From the NCBI RefSeq assembly GCF_023856365.1, contig NC_064555.1, forward strand, positions 17,432,254 to 17,496,253: DNA of 64,000 nucleotides, given 5' to 3'. Origin of the DNA: Brienomyrus brachyistius (lineage: Eukaryota; Chordata; Actinopteri; Osteoglossiformes; Mormyridae). Below, piece after piece: positions 10,806 to 21,884 of the stretch; within the stretch, counting starts at the first letter, position 1, and each line of letters opens with the position of its first letter. The notes beneath the pieces were generated by a model. The model had not been told where the DNA came from and did not search any database. It was given only the letters and a program-made list of their open reading frames with translations. A program made the translations under genes and the position numbers.

Positions 10806-11851
10806 CCTCAGTGACACCCATGGGAACTGGAAGATCTCTGACATGGACATTTTGCAGGGTTTTACAATCTGCTCCTGACAGAAAGTTAGATGCGTAAGCC
10901 AACACTCCTCCCTTGTGAGTCAAATGCAGAAGGACTGCGGTACATTTCCCAGGGTATGGCGTGTTGGACTGGTCAGGATGTTACGGGAAGCTTCACGCTG
11001 GGGCCGACCTGGAGTGGCAGGGCAGGCTGCCGTTCCTGGCTGGGCCGCAGCTCGGCGCCTCCATTCCTCTCCTGTGGTGCTGGGGGGTTAGTGCCGTCAC
11101 ACGAATTGGGGGTCTGAGGGCCGTCGCAAATGTCAATGCAGATGCCGCAGCAGTGCAGACTTGCACCTGCGTGACAAATCCTGCTCTCCATTCTGTTTGT
11201 CTCTCTCCCTCACGCACCCCACGCGATTCGGCTCCCACACACCCACTCTCTCTCTCTCTCTCTCACTCTCTCCCTGGGGCCTGTTGTCTCATCAAGGACT
11301 TTTTTGGAGGCGTAAAAATGTTTCTCTTTACTCACCCCTGATCTCTTTCCTCCCTGAGTTTCCTGTAACTAGTCTGACTTCCCGTTCAGCAGAGGAGGGG
11401 CGGGGGGTATGTGCCGAAGACTCAGATAGACCATCAGATCGTTCATGAGACGCGCAGGTGCGTGGGCGTGTGTGTGTGCGCGCTCCACACATCTCACAAT
11501 GATGTCACATCCTCCTGAGTGCCGGGCACTGGAGCGAGTCACCAGTGTGGTTCTGCTGTGGTGAGGGAGGGGGGTCACGCCCCCCTCTCCCCCTACCAAG
11601 CCCTCTGGGTCGTAAAAGACAGATCGAAGCTTGTTTGGTGGAGGTTATGTCGTGCACATGAACTCTTCATATGGAGGTGATGGACGTAGATGGGAGCTTC
11701 TGAGGGCGATGCACTGGCAACCCAGGGGTTAAGTCAGCAGGGGTGGGCAGGTTTTACTGGAGGCTGCTCGTCGGGACTTGACTCAGCAGGGTGAAACCCC
11801 TCCCATACAGCTGTGTCACTGTGCGTGTGTCTGTGTGTGTGTGTGTCTGTA

Positions 11852-11893
<42 letters not shown>

Positions 11894-12237
11894 TGGGTGA
11901 GCACATGGTTCCGCCTGCAGGTCAGCACTGATAAAGGAAGGAAGCAAGCTGATTTAAGCCAGTGACTGAGTGACTGACAGAGCGACTGAGTGACTGAACA
12001 CACGACGTCTGAGGACGGTCCCACGGCACTCAGCGCAGAATTTACAGCAACGCGGGGGCTGGCAGAACAGCACAGGGAGAGAGGAACAGTAGAGCGCAGG
12101 AAGCAGGAGCAGGAGCACAGGCAAGGAGGCGCAGTGGCACACAGGCACAGGGAGGAGCACGCCACAGCACAGGCGAGGAGGTGCGGCAGAGCATTGCTTG
12201 GACTGTGAACCTGACACCATATACATGGCAGAGGTGA
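10806..12237. other. prdm1-type intron 2, no additional gene
   Basis: Contains a (CT)n tract at 11240-11275 and a (GT)n tract at 11826-11890; otherwise unremarkable. Confidence 0.5.
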
Positions 12238-12810
12238 TGATACCGCTCTGTCCTTGGACCCGCTCTTTCTGGCTTGGGACCCACTCTTTCTGTCCTGGGA
12301 CCTGCTGTCTCTGGTCCAGGACCCGCTCTGTCTCTGGCTTGGGACCCGCTTTTTCTGTCCTGGGACCACCTGCTGTCTCTGGTCCAGGACCTGCTCTCTC
12401 TCCGGCTTGGGACCCGCTCTTTCTGTCCTGGGACCTGCTGTCTCTGGTCCAGGACCCGCTCTCTCTCCGGCTTGGGACCCGCTCTTTCTGTCCTGGGACC
12501 ACCTGCTGTCTCTGGTCCGGGACCCGCTCTCTCTCCGGCTTGGGACCCGCTCTTTCTGTCCTGGGACCTGCTGTCTCTGGTCCGGGACCCGCTCTTTCTG
12601 TCCTGGGACCTGCTGTCTCTGGTCCGGGACCCGCTCTCTCTCCGGCTTGGGACCCGCTCTTTCTGTCCTGGGACCTGCTGTCTCTGGTCCAGGACCCGCT
12701 CTGTCTCTGGCTTGGGACCCGCTCTTTCTGTTCTGCGACGTCCTGTCTCAGGCCAGAGCCCACTGTCTCTGTCCTGGGACCCACTCTTTCCATTTTGGTG
12801 GACTTGCCGT
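12238..12810. repeat. ~65-bp higher-order minisatellite
   Basis: Built from three related ~21-22-bp modules (CTGTCCTGGGACCTGCTGTC, CTGGTCCAGGACCCGCTC, CGGCTTGGGACCCGCTC) arranged as a ~65-bp higher-order unit. Some units carry a 3-bp ACC insertion. Long open frames on both strands here are repeat artefacts. Confidence 0.9.
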
Positions 12811-13207
12811 CTCTGGTCCAGTGGACCTGCTGGGCTGCAAGTGTGCAGAATAGTGTCTTGCTGGATGAGGGTGAGTGTTCACCCCGAGGTTCTTGAGCAG
12901 TAGTGTGCACCTTTTGGGTTTGGGTCAGGACACAGGCCAGGATGCCGCTGCTCTCTGCCTCTGCTTGTCGTCATCCTGTCCTGACTGACCTCTAGGATTT
13001 ATGGGAGATATCGGCTGAAGATTCATTAATTTATTCATCTTGCAGGAACTGTCACAAACAGTATGAGCAGCAAAAAATTAAATTATTGTAAATCCCATAC
13101 CAAAGATGTTTGTGAAATGTATGATGACATGACATGCTTAAGATGATTTAGGAGACATGTGACCCACACAATGCTGTATGACAATGTCTATTCTGTTTGG
13201 CGATGTG

Positions 13208-13405
13208 CAAGGTCTGTTCTATTGAATGTGCTCAGGGTCAGTTCTGTTTAGAGTTGTTCAGGGTCAGTTTTTTTTGGCAGTGTTCAGGATCTATTCTTAT
13301 TGGCAGTGTTCAGGATCTGTTCTGATGAAGGTGTTAACAGTCAGTATGGTTGAAAGTTATCAAGGTCTGTTCTGTTTTGCACTGTTCAGGGTCAATTTGG
13401 TGGTG
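13208..13405. repeat. Degenerate ~30-bp repeat upstream of prdm1 exon 3
   Basis: Five to six diverged units of the form GTGTTCAGGATCTGTTCTG. Ends about 100 bp before the exon 3 acceptor. Confidence 0.6.
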
Positions 13406-13505
13406 TGCTATGTGCCTTGCGGTGTTTAGCTGGCCAGTGTGAATATCTGGCACACGTGTGGAGGTGTCCAGTGCTCACTTTGGTCCTCTTGCCTCTCCAT
13501 CGCAG

Positions 13506-13749
13506 ATCTATTATGGAGGACAATTGCATCAATTTGTTGACGGTTACAAAGTGCACCGCAGCAATTGGATGCGCTATGTCAACCCAGTCCGCTCACCGGC
13601 TGAACAGAATCTGGTGGCGTGCCAGGATGGGCGTGACATCTTCTTCTACACGATCCGGCCTGTGGACACGCAGCAGGAGCTGCTGGTGTGGTACCACCAG
13701 GAGTTCCTCCAGAGGCTGCATAGGTCAGAGACCCAGGAAAGTCCTCAAA
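13506..13749 (+). CDS. prdm1: prdm1-type exon 3: second half of PR domain
   Basis: The acceptor TCCATCGCAG ends at 13505 and the donor is GTGAGT at 13750; the exon is 244 bp and ends in phase 1. The peptide starts [15 protein letters not shown] and has the PRDM1 hallmarks [28 protein letters not shown] and [15 protein letters not shown]. It corresponds to residues about 94-174. This is the part of the PR fold that completes the SET-like domain; it is intact here, unlike the preceding exon. A GT-rich tract follows directly after the donor. Confidence 0.93.
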
Positions 13750-14326
13750 GTGAGTTCCTCGTGTGTGTGTGTGTGTGTGTGTGTGCTTTCACTCCCACCT
13801 ATTTGTCCATCTTGCCTCAGCTCTTCTCTTCTCACTCCCCTGCTGTTACCCATTGACCCCTTTGATTTTAAATATGAACAGTACTGGGGGTATTTAACCA
13901 ATGTGAGTGAAATTCAGAAAACAATTTTCTTTTTTTTTTGCTCCTCACCTGATTTATCAGCCTACCTGGTTCTGAAACAACTGGAAGCATTAGGGGGACT
14001 TTATCTGCTGGCTCACGTGCAAGTTCAGTGACTCACAAGCCCACAATCACACACGCGTACATCTTAAGAGCGTGTTCTTAGGAAAATACCAGCAAGCTAA
14101 GCAGTGGTTGATGACCGACCATGCCGTGCCTTCCTAACCCTCCTGATGCAGGATTCCTTGGAAACTCGTGTCCTTTGCAGCTTCCTCATTCTCTGTGTCT
14201 GTCCAATGACACTCTTCTGTATCACGTGCAGTTTAAGCAGGAATCAGTCATGGTCCCAGGTACAAAATTTTCTCTCACAGTGTTTCCTGCAGGCTGATCT
14301 GCCTGGTTTCCCTGAAGGATGCATTA

Positions 14327-14353
14327 TCTCTCTCTCTCTCTCTCTCTCTCTCA

Positions 14354-14391
<38 letters not shown>

Positions 14392-14402
14392 GACACACAC
14401 AC
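14327..14402. repeat. (CT)n(CA)n compound microsatellite
   Basis: About 13 CT units followed by CA units, leading into an interspersed element. Confidence 0.95.
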
Positions 14403-14635
14403 AGGTTTGTAATGATATCCCTGTGGGGACTCTCCATGCATTTTTATGGGGAAAACTCTAACTCTAACATGATGACCTTAACCCTTAACCCTAACCATAA
14501 GTAACCCAAAAAAAATTAATTTTTTTAATTGCTTTCACAGATCTTTGTGGGAAATTGAAAAAATGGTCCCCACAATGTCAAAAATAACCAGTTTTCATTA
14601 AATTGTGGGGGACAACTCATAACCCTAATGCACAC
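14400..14635 (-). repeat. GTGGGGAC-type interspersed element, copy 3
   Basis: Reverse orientation: CTTAACCCTAACCATAAGTA, then GGTCCCCACAATGTCAAAAA and ATTGTGGGGGACAAC. Flanked by CA tracts on both sides. Confidence 0.6.
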
Positions 14636-16620
14636 ACGCTCAAACACACACACACGCTCAAAGTGAGATGCCTGATTCACGCAGACACACATACGCTCAC
14701 TCATACGATTGCACCATCTGACACACCTTAGAGGGCTCATTGAGACAGTGTGATTTGTTCACACATTCGTGTGTCGGTGTACAATTCACACACTGAGACA
14801 GACACTCTCACACACATACCAGTCTTTATACTGAGGTTCACACACACGAATAATCAGTCGATCAATCCGGACTTGATTCCAGTGAGTTCTATCTTGCTTG
14901 ATGAGTGTGTCCTCAAGAGAGAGTCACTGTGACTTTATGAACTGGTCATATTGCATTTTTCTCTTATCCATGACTGGGATGATGCACTATCAAACATTCA
15001 GCACTCAACCCCCTTTTCCATACCCTATAGTCTGTTCTTTTCACCACATTTTGTTGGATTCTTGTTTTATCTTTAATGTCCTTGAACAATCCTTAAATGC
15101 ATTTTTCTCTCAGATGAATTTGGTGACATAGCAGAAAGATTATGGTTCATGAAATTTTCTAAATGACATACACAGGAAATGGCAAAGTTCTTTCGAAAGC
15201 GCACATACTTTTGGTGCCAGTAAAACGTCTCTGGATTTAAATGATTATGAAAGAGAAAGTTACCTCAATCCCGCCAGCCACTTCCCCCGTTATCGGTGGA
15301 TATTGTCAGTACTTCTATAGTTCTATATTTTTTCCATTACTAGGTTGCTGTCCTCTTCAGACCTTTTTAAATTATTATGTTGAGTGTTTAAACTAAATAT
15401 CCATCTGGCCGTCCATAACCCCTAACCGACATCTGCTTACGCGGCAAAGGGCATTTAAATGTTACCAAAGCTGTTTACTAAAGCATTCCGCTTCACTTTC
15501 TCGCTAACAAGGCTGCAACTTTTGTGCTGATTCCTACCAGTTGAAAGCGAACTAAATCTTAGCCTTTTCTAGTTAACTTGATCTTGGTGATCAAGATCTT
15601 GGTGATTTACCCACCAAACCGTAGTCTGGCCTGACTAATATGTCATTACCATTTATGTGTTTGTTCCCCGCTCGGGTGTTTGGCAGCAGGGGGGGAGGGT
15701 TCTCGCCTGGTGGATGTCACAAACGATTCCCAACTTCTGCAACCGCCATCGTGCCATGTGACGCGGCGGGCTGAGTGTGATCGGGGGCACAAGTGACACT
15801 TAGAGCAATTGGCAAAAAAACACAAGATGTCAAGGACGGCCAGAAGAGCCTGGAAAATTTAAGCGGATGACAATAAGAATGACAGCGGCGAATTCTCACG
15901 CCTCTTTCCTGTTTTGGCTAACCGGCACAAAGCCACATGAAAGGAGCATGACGGCGCATTTATCAAGAAAGGGGGCGCCACAGAGCCAGAGGGCATGTGC
16001 TTGGAGAATCCCGCAGTGCCACTTCTCTGATTCACACTGCTGGCTCCTGTGCAGACGGACTGTCGCCTGGGGAGGTATCCCAACAGCGCGGCACTGTTGA
16101 CAGAAAAGCAGAACCCCGAGAAAAGGGCACGTGGTCGTGGTGCAGCATGATCGGCAACTGCGTGTGGGGCGCAGAGCCTGCGTGTGAGGGGAAGTGTGTT
16201 CAGCACGAGACCGATCCCTCTCACTTTCCCTTTCCAGCATTGAAATCACTAAGACACACACACGGACACACACACTCAGTCACACACATATGTACACACA
16301 CACACAGACAGAAATACACACACACTCAGACACAGATATACACACAGAGACTGAAACACGCACACACCTACACACACACACACACACTGATATGAGCTGG
16401 CAGTTCCTCACATACACTGACATACTTATAGTCACAGATACAGATAGTGGACCAAACATGTCAGGCAGGTGCTTATTTTTATTTTCCTGTTTATTTGATC
16501 AGATAACATCGCACGCGCTGTTCAGTTTCAGATCTGCTTCGCTGCCTGCGGCTGTGCTGCTTGCCGCTCTCCTCCACTTCGTCTGTTAAGGTCCCTAACA
16601 GGTCCTCCTCCTAACTGCAG

Positions 16621-17384
16621 AACTGCTGGACACAGACCCCAGAAGCCCCGGCCACCAGAGACACGCAGAGCTGGTCCGGAGCCTGGACACGCTGGCTGGA
16701 GAGGAGGAGGAGGTGCTGCAGAGGGACACTCCCCCCGACACCCCAGACGAACATCTCATGGACATCAGCCAGACTGAGAAGCAGCGGGCAGCCTGCAGAC
16801 CATCACCCCGCCCTGAGCAGCGAGAGCTTTCCCTGGCCACAGAGGCCTACGCTCCCCCACTGCCCCCCCACCAGCATGGGCTGTATGACCCCCACCAGGG
16901 CCTGCTGCCCCACCCCCTCTACTCTACCTCTACCTCCTTGACACGCCCCTACCCACTGCTCTCACCTTATTCTGCCCATTACCCACGCCTGCTACAGTAT
17001 TCCCCACCGCATCCAGGGCTGCTGCCCCCTGCAGACTCCACAGTGTATGGCAGCTGCCTGACCAGCAACTGCTTGCCCATCTCTGCAGCAGCTTGCCCCG
17101 GCATGCTGCCCAGCCCCTTGCCCTACCTCACCCCGCCACATAGTGGCCTGAAAAAGCGGCCCCCTAATATGTCCCCTCCCAGGCCCCCCCCCAGCCCCCC
17201 CAAACCTCCTCGGCAACCCCCATCTTTCTGTGCTGATTCTGTGGACCACAGGCCAGCCACACCCGACGGCAGTTCCGGGTTAGGCCACCGATCACTGCCA
17301 TACCCACTGAAGAAGCAGAATGGCAAGATCAAGTACGAGTGCAACGTCTGCAGCAAGACGTTTGGACAGCTGTCCAACCTCAAG
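16621..17384 (+). CDS. prdm1: prdm1-type exon 4: proline-rich linker and start of zinc finger 1
   Basis: The acceptor TCCTAACTGCAG ends at 16620. Two bases complete a Lys codon, then 254 codons run to CTCAAG|GTGAGC. The region is acidic at first ([10 protein letters not shown]), then Ser/Pro/Tyr-rich with [21 protein letters not shown] and [13 protein letters not shown]. Pro-rich linkers of this type recruit co-repressors in PRDM1. It ends with [20 protein letters not shown] and [10 protein letters not shown], almost identical to the PRDM1 lead-in and the first C2H2 finger (about residues 413-429). Total residues about 175-429. Confidence 0.93.
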
Positions 17385-17429
17385 GTGAGCAAGACTGGTG
17401 ACATATACTGGTGCTGGTCTGTCTGCCGC

Positions 17430-17970
17430 GGTGGCGGCGTTTGCGCGTGCTGGCTCCGATCGCCGCCAGTGTGTGTGCGCGTGCTGGCTCCGCTCGCCGC
17501 CAGTGTGTGTGCGCGTGCTGGCTCCGATCGCCGCCAGTGTGTGTGCGCGTGCTGGCTCCGATCGCCGCCAGTGTGTGTGCGCGTGCTGGCTCCGATCGCC
17601 GCCAGTGTGTGTGCGCGTGCTGGCTCCGATCGCCGCCAGTGTGTGTGCGCGTGCTGGCTCCGCTCGCCGCCAGTGTGTGTGCGCGTGCTGGCTCCGCTCC
17701 ACGCCAGTGTGTGTGCGCGTGCTGGCTCCGATTGCCGCCAGTGTGTGTGCGCGTGCTGGCTCCGCTCGACGCCAGTGTGTGTGCGTGTGCTGGCTCCGCT
17801 CGCCGCCAGTGTGTGTGCGCGTCCTGGCTCCGCTCGACGCCAGTGTGTGTGCGCGTGCTGGCTCCGCTCGCCGCCAGTGTGTGTGCGCGTGCTGGCTCCG
17901 CTCGACGCCAGTGTGTGTGCGCGTGCTGGCTCCGCTCGCCGCCAGTGTGTGTGCGCCTGCTGGCTCGGAT
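17430..17970. repeat. 34-bp minisatellite within prdm1-type intron 4
   Basis: About 16 copies of a 34-bp unit (GCTCCGATCGCCGCCAGTGT plus GTGTGCGCGTGCTG), CpG-rich and very uniform. The period is not a multiple of three, yet no frame acquires a stop, so all + frames look open. Confidence 0.95.
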
Positions 17971-17993
17971 TGACACCGGCGTGTGTCTTTTAG

Positions 17994-18122
17994 GTGCACC
18001 TGCGTGTCCACAGTGGCGAAAGGCCCTTCCAGTGTCATGTGTGCAAGAAGAGCTTCACTCAGCTGGCCCACCTGCAGAAGCACCACTTAGTTCACACAGG
18101 AGAGAAGCCACATGAGTGTCAG
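17994..18122 (+). CDS. prdm1: prdm1-type exon 5: end of finger 1, finger 2
   Basis: 129 bp (43 codons), phase 0 at both ends; acceptor TTTTAG at 17988-17993, donor GTAAAT at 18123. Encodes [12 protein letters not shown], then the second C2H2 finger ([21 protein letters not shown]) and the TGEKPHECQ linker. PRDM1 fingers 1 and 2 carry most of the DNA contacts to GAAAG-type sites, and all the zinc ligands are present. Confidence 0.95.
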
Positions 18123-18139
18123 GTAAATGGGAGGGAGGG

Positions 18140-18300
18140 GCCGTGGGTTAGGGTCCTGCGCCTGTGATCGGACGTTTGCTGGTTCAAGTCCCAAGATCGA
18201 CAGAGTGATGTCACCATTGGGCCCTTGAGCACAGCCCTTGCACACAATTAATCTAGGGACTGTCTGACCCTATTTTCTTGGAAATGGACAACAAACAGGG
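18140..18300 (+). mobile_element. tRNA-derived SINE-like element in intron 5
   Basis: CCTGTGATCGGACGTTTGCT and GGTTCAAGTCCC (B-box-like), then ATGTCACCATTGGGCCCTTG. Same family as 9961-10130 and 26885-27145. Confidence 0.6.
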
Positions 18301-18570
18301 ACATGCAGAGACAGCCTGCGCTAGGGGAGCGTTTTAGGGATGCAGGGATGCAAAAATGTCAATGCAGAGGGGGGCCCTGGCCTTCAGCAGACAGGGGCCG
18401 TTTGCATTTTTGCTCGGGGCCCCTGCGTGCTGAAGGCCGGGGCCCCTCTCTGCCTCTGTACTGTGTGGGGCTGAGCTGGAAAGCTCCGCACTGACCTATG
18501 GGTGACGCTCGCTCTGCGAGGCGTGTCTTGCTATCTTGTTCTTCACAGCCTGCTCCCCTCCCCCCTCTAG

Positions 18571-19122
18571 GTGTGTCATAAGCGTTTCAGCAGCACCAGC
18601 AACCTGAAGACACACCTGCGTCTGCACTTGGGAGAGAAGCCCTACCAGTGCAAGCTCTGCAGCACCAAGTTCACGCAGTACATCCACCTGAAGCTGCACC
18701 GGCGGCTGCATGACGGCCCAGAGCGACCCCACCGCTGCCCGCGCTGCCCCCTCACCTTCCTGCACCGCTTCTCCCTGGCCCTGCACCAGCGTGATGGCTG
18801 CGGCGCCAACCTGCCCCCAGCTGTTGCAGAGCTCATCGCCCGCTTTGACAGCAGCGCAGAGGCCGACAGCATGCCTGAGAGTGCCGATGCTGCCCTGGCC
18901 GAGGCTGCCCTGGGCCGCTGGCTCGCCCGGGAGATGGAGCTCAAGGAGGACCAGGGCCTCCTTCAGCTACTGGGGCTCAAGCCATGCCACCTAGGCCCCG
19001 CCCCAAGCCCCGCCCCAAGTCCTGCCACAAGTCCCGCCTCCAGTGTCGCCACCACATACCAGGAGCGTGCTAGTGTGCTGCACCTGCGCAGCCAGCCACT
19101 GATGAAGGCGGAGGTGGAGTGA
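18571..19122 (+). CDS. prdm1: prdm1-type exon 6: fingers 3-5 and C-terminus
   Basis: The acceptor CCCCCCTCTAG ends at 18570, and the stop TGA is at 19120-19122 (183 residues). Finger 3 (CHKRFSSTSNLKTHLRLH) and finger 4 (CKLCSTKFTQYIHLKLHRRLH) are near-canonical PRDM1. Finger 5 is degenerate C2HC (CPRCPLTFLHRFSLALHQRDGC), as in PRDM1. After this come an acidic/alanine-rich stretch, a P-A-S-P repeat (residues encoded near 18997-19045) and a final KAEVE, which resembles the C-terminal SUMO-type motif of PRDM1 (KQETVE). The linker after finger 3 has LGEKP in place of SGEKP. Confidence 0.95.
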   Translation: MCHKRFSSTSNLKTHLRLHLGEKPYQCKLCSTKFTQYIHLKLHRRLHDGPERPHRCPRCPLTFLHRFSLALHQRDGCGANLPPAVAELIARFDSSAEADSMPESADAALAEAALGRWLAREMELKEDQGLLQLLGLKPCHLGPAPSPAPSPATSPASSVATTYQERASVLHLRSQPLMKAEVE

Positions 19123-19872
19123 GGACTTCCTGCAGACATCCGCTTCGTCTCGTCCACACCTAGACTGCGAATTTCGAGGGGGCAGGGGGGGGTCTTAGGG
19201 TCCCACACAGAGACACCAAAATGAGGCTCCTCTTCTTTCCTCGTAACGTGGGCACCCTACAATTGCACTTCCGGTCACCGCTGATGACCAGGGCTGGCCC
19301 CTAAGGGAGCGACCGCATCCACTCTTCTCTAGACACATTTGTTCTTATGCTGATCAATGTACGCGAAAGCATCTAGGTGCCGAACTTTTGACATTTTCTT
19401 AAGCTTTATTATGTATTGGCACACATGTGTCACCACTCAGGGTTAGCCAGGCCTTTTGGTTCCCCTCTGGGGAATGACGGCACGCTTACAGACGACGGTT
19501 ACTGCACTTCTGAAAGAAAAAATCACCTGCAGAGGGAGAGAGATGGCCTCTGTGCCCAGCTAAAGGTGCGTGTGACATTGTGTGCGTGTGCGTGTGTGTG
19601 TGTGAGGCCAACATTGCAGAAAGAGGAAGGAGCAGCATGTTTGTTTTGGACGTGAGGGAGGACTTTCCTGGGAAAATTCAGGCCTATGTTCCTATTTCAC
19701 ACACAAAGGCTTGAATTCTTATTTTGTTTTGTTTTTTAATTCTTGTCTGTTTGAAAAATCTCAGCGAAAGATGCAAAAAGCAATCAGAACTCTCACCCTT
19801 AGAAAAAGGAAGGGGAAATCCAAGCAATTTGCATTTTTGTACCTGGTAGCTACTTTGCCGAGCATAGACATG

Positions 19873-19950
19873 GACTGGTCAGCACAAGCACATACTGGTC
19901 AGCACAAGCACATACTGGTCAGCACAAGCACATACTGGTCAGCACAAGCC
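19873..19950. repeat. 20-bp tandem repeat, about 4 copies
   Basis: Identical copies of TGGTCAGCACAAGCACATAC in the presumed 3'UTR. Confidence 0.95.
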
Positions 19951-20739
19951 AGCAGTGCAATGACCAGCATCACCGCCTCTACAGCAGTAGTTCCTGTAGC
20001 GGCCTGAACAGACACTACCTTGTGGAGTGGGGGGGGCACTATGCAAAACCCTTTTATTTTAAATTAAAACAGGGTATGGATGAAGGCGTGTTCTACAGCA
20101 ACTTGTTTGTCTGTGTTTGTTTTTTGCAGACATATATATAGGAATTCGACTTGTCTGTCCTTCACTGGCATAGTAATGGTTTCAGGTCCATCGCTGTAGC
20201 GGATTGGGAGAGCAGCATCTGCGGACCCCATTTGCTCACAAGCGAAGTTTTACGTACACAACATTCACAGCATGCCGACCAACCAAAAGCACAAAGGCTG
20301 ATGGGACCCACACAGCCCCCCCACCTGGGGCTCTCCCTAGGCAATGCCCCCGCACACTGTAACATCGACACCCCGCTATACCATACCTCTGGAAATCTCA
20401 GGTTAATTACGTACCAGTTTCAGTTTACGTGTTGTTCAGATGAGTGGTTTGGACCTCATGTATGTGTCTAGTCATAATAGATTCATTTGCTATTGTGTTT
20501 TAAGTCTCTTTTATAACTGGAAAAAGCAGGGAATTAAACTCTGTTACTGACTCAAGACAGGATGCCAGCCAAGCCATGTAACTGTATTACATGTAAATGT
20601 ATTACTTAATTGTCATTAAGTAACTGTATACTTTTTTGTACATTATGTCCTTATCTGTTAAGTTTATTTTTGCCTAGAACTTGATACTTTGTATATGAGA
20701 AACTATTTTCATTTGATATTCATAAAATATGTAGATAAT

Positions 20740-20745
20740 ATTAAA
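20740..20745 (+). terminator. Candidate polyadenylation signal (ATTAAA)
   Basis: ATTAAA followed within about 20 bp by TTTTTATTTTGTTC. It is the best candidate seen downstream of the prdm1-type stop codon. Confidence 0.4.
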
Positions 20746-20760
20746 CCTCTTTTTATTTTG

Positions 20761-21880
20761 TTCGGTGCCTCAGCTGATTTTTGTGGGCAGAATTGCAAGA
20801 CACAGTTTTCACTGCACATTTGGAGAAATGTACGTTTTCTGCTTGCGCGCTGAAAACGTGTTGTTCCACCCCAAAAAGAACATAAGCTTGTCCTTTGAAG
20901 GCAGACACACAATCTTACTGCGCATTATGCTACTTCAGCCACCTGACCCTGACCACCGTACATCTGCTTTCTCCATCTCCCTTATTAATCACTGAACTCC
21001 ATCTGACTCCGGGCTGTCATGTACCGACCATTTCCTTGTCGCACTTCTCGAGAAAAGCCCTGTCACAAACAAACTGGCTTTGCTGCTTATTCTCTTGGAA
21101 TTCCACCAACGTAAGACCATTCAGTCATATTTAAGCTGAGATTTAGCCGGTCATTTTCTGTCTATTCGAAAACGAAACCCGGGCGTATTAATCTGTGTGA
21201 CCATCGAGTTGACTCAGAATCACAGACATATTACAGAAAGTATTCCAAGCAAAACACTGCAAGCAGCTTCCTTCATTCAAAACAGGAAACATCCACGTTA
21301 TCTTTTCATGTGAGATTTATCATGCAAACCGAAAGCTGTGACATGCATTCTGTCGTTGTTCTGGTGGCTTATATTGCCTGAAAACCTAAATAATTAAAAT
21401 TCCTATAGAGCCTATTGCCCTCGTAGTGGATTTCATCAGAATGAATATTTATTTCACAGCCAGTTTCGGGGATGTACAATAATACATGTACAATGGCATG
21501 TATGTGACTTGTATTTATATGAGTGTCTGTGAGTCAATGTGCTGCTTTAAATGTATAACTGCCACAACAATGGAGATCCTCAAATAGACGACGCTAATAG
21601 ATGCTTCCACGCCGGTGTTTTTCCTGAATTAAATAAGCAGTTGATATCCCAGAATGCTTTGAGGCACACATTAAAATTCGGGGCAAAGCCAGTTGCTTGA
21701 TGTTTTGGTATCGCAGCTTGGGAAAGTCTCTCAGTGACAGTGAACTGCTGGCTCCGGTTTGCCCGGCAAAGGTCGCTTAGTTGGTTGGATTTAGCTTGTA
21801 TGTCGTATTCAGTTTGCCAAACAGAGGCACCTTACTATAGCCAAAAATGGAGTTTTGCAAACGGAGTGCCGTAAATAGTA
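20761..21880. other. Intergenic, nothing recognised
   Basis: No coding, repeat or RNA feature stands out in either strand. Confidence 0.4.
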
Positions 21881-21884
21881 CAGT

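Larger units (their letters stand above)
13755..16620. other. prdm1-type intron 3
   Basis: Holds (GT)n just after the donor, (CT)n(CA)n at 14327-14402, a reversed GTGGGGAC-type element at 14400-14635, and CA-rich tracts at 16250-16385. No gene recognised. Confidence 0.55.
8224..20760 (+). other. prdm1: prdm1-type gene locus (six recognised coding exons)
   Basis: Six exons encode a ~655-residue Blimp-1-like protein; human PRDM1 is about 825. Exons: 8271-8441, 10269-10376, 13506-13749, 16621-17384, 17994-18122, 18571-19122. All introns are GT-AG and all junction phases agree. PRDM1 proteins are nuclear zinc-finger repressors that recruit co-repressors through a PR domain lacking methyltransferase activity and direct B-cell, muscle-fibre and neural-crest fates. 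The sequence is divergent, which fits a secondary paralogue such as prdm1b or prdm1c; which one cannot be settled here. The PR domain is damaged (see exon 2), so the gene may be decaying or have altered function. Four introns contain minisatellites. Confidence 0.88.
19123..20760 (+). other. prdm1: Presumed 3'UTR of the prdm1-type gene
   Basis: No further coding sequence follows the stop. A candidate polyadenylation signal ATTAAA at 20740-20745 is followed by a T/GT-rich stretch. Assignment of the whole interval as one UTR is inferred. Includes a (GT)n-like tract near 19575-19602. Confidence 0.5.

Noticed and set aside
11954..12910. Long open frames on both strands over the 65-bp repeat
   Set aside because: Repeat artefact; the frames exist on both strands and in several phases at once.
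17292..18086. A 264-codon minus-strand frame opposite prdm1 exons 4-5
   Set aside because: Shadow of the 34-bp array and of coding exons on the + strand.
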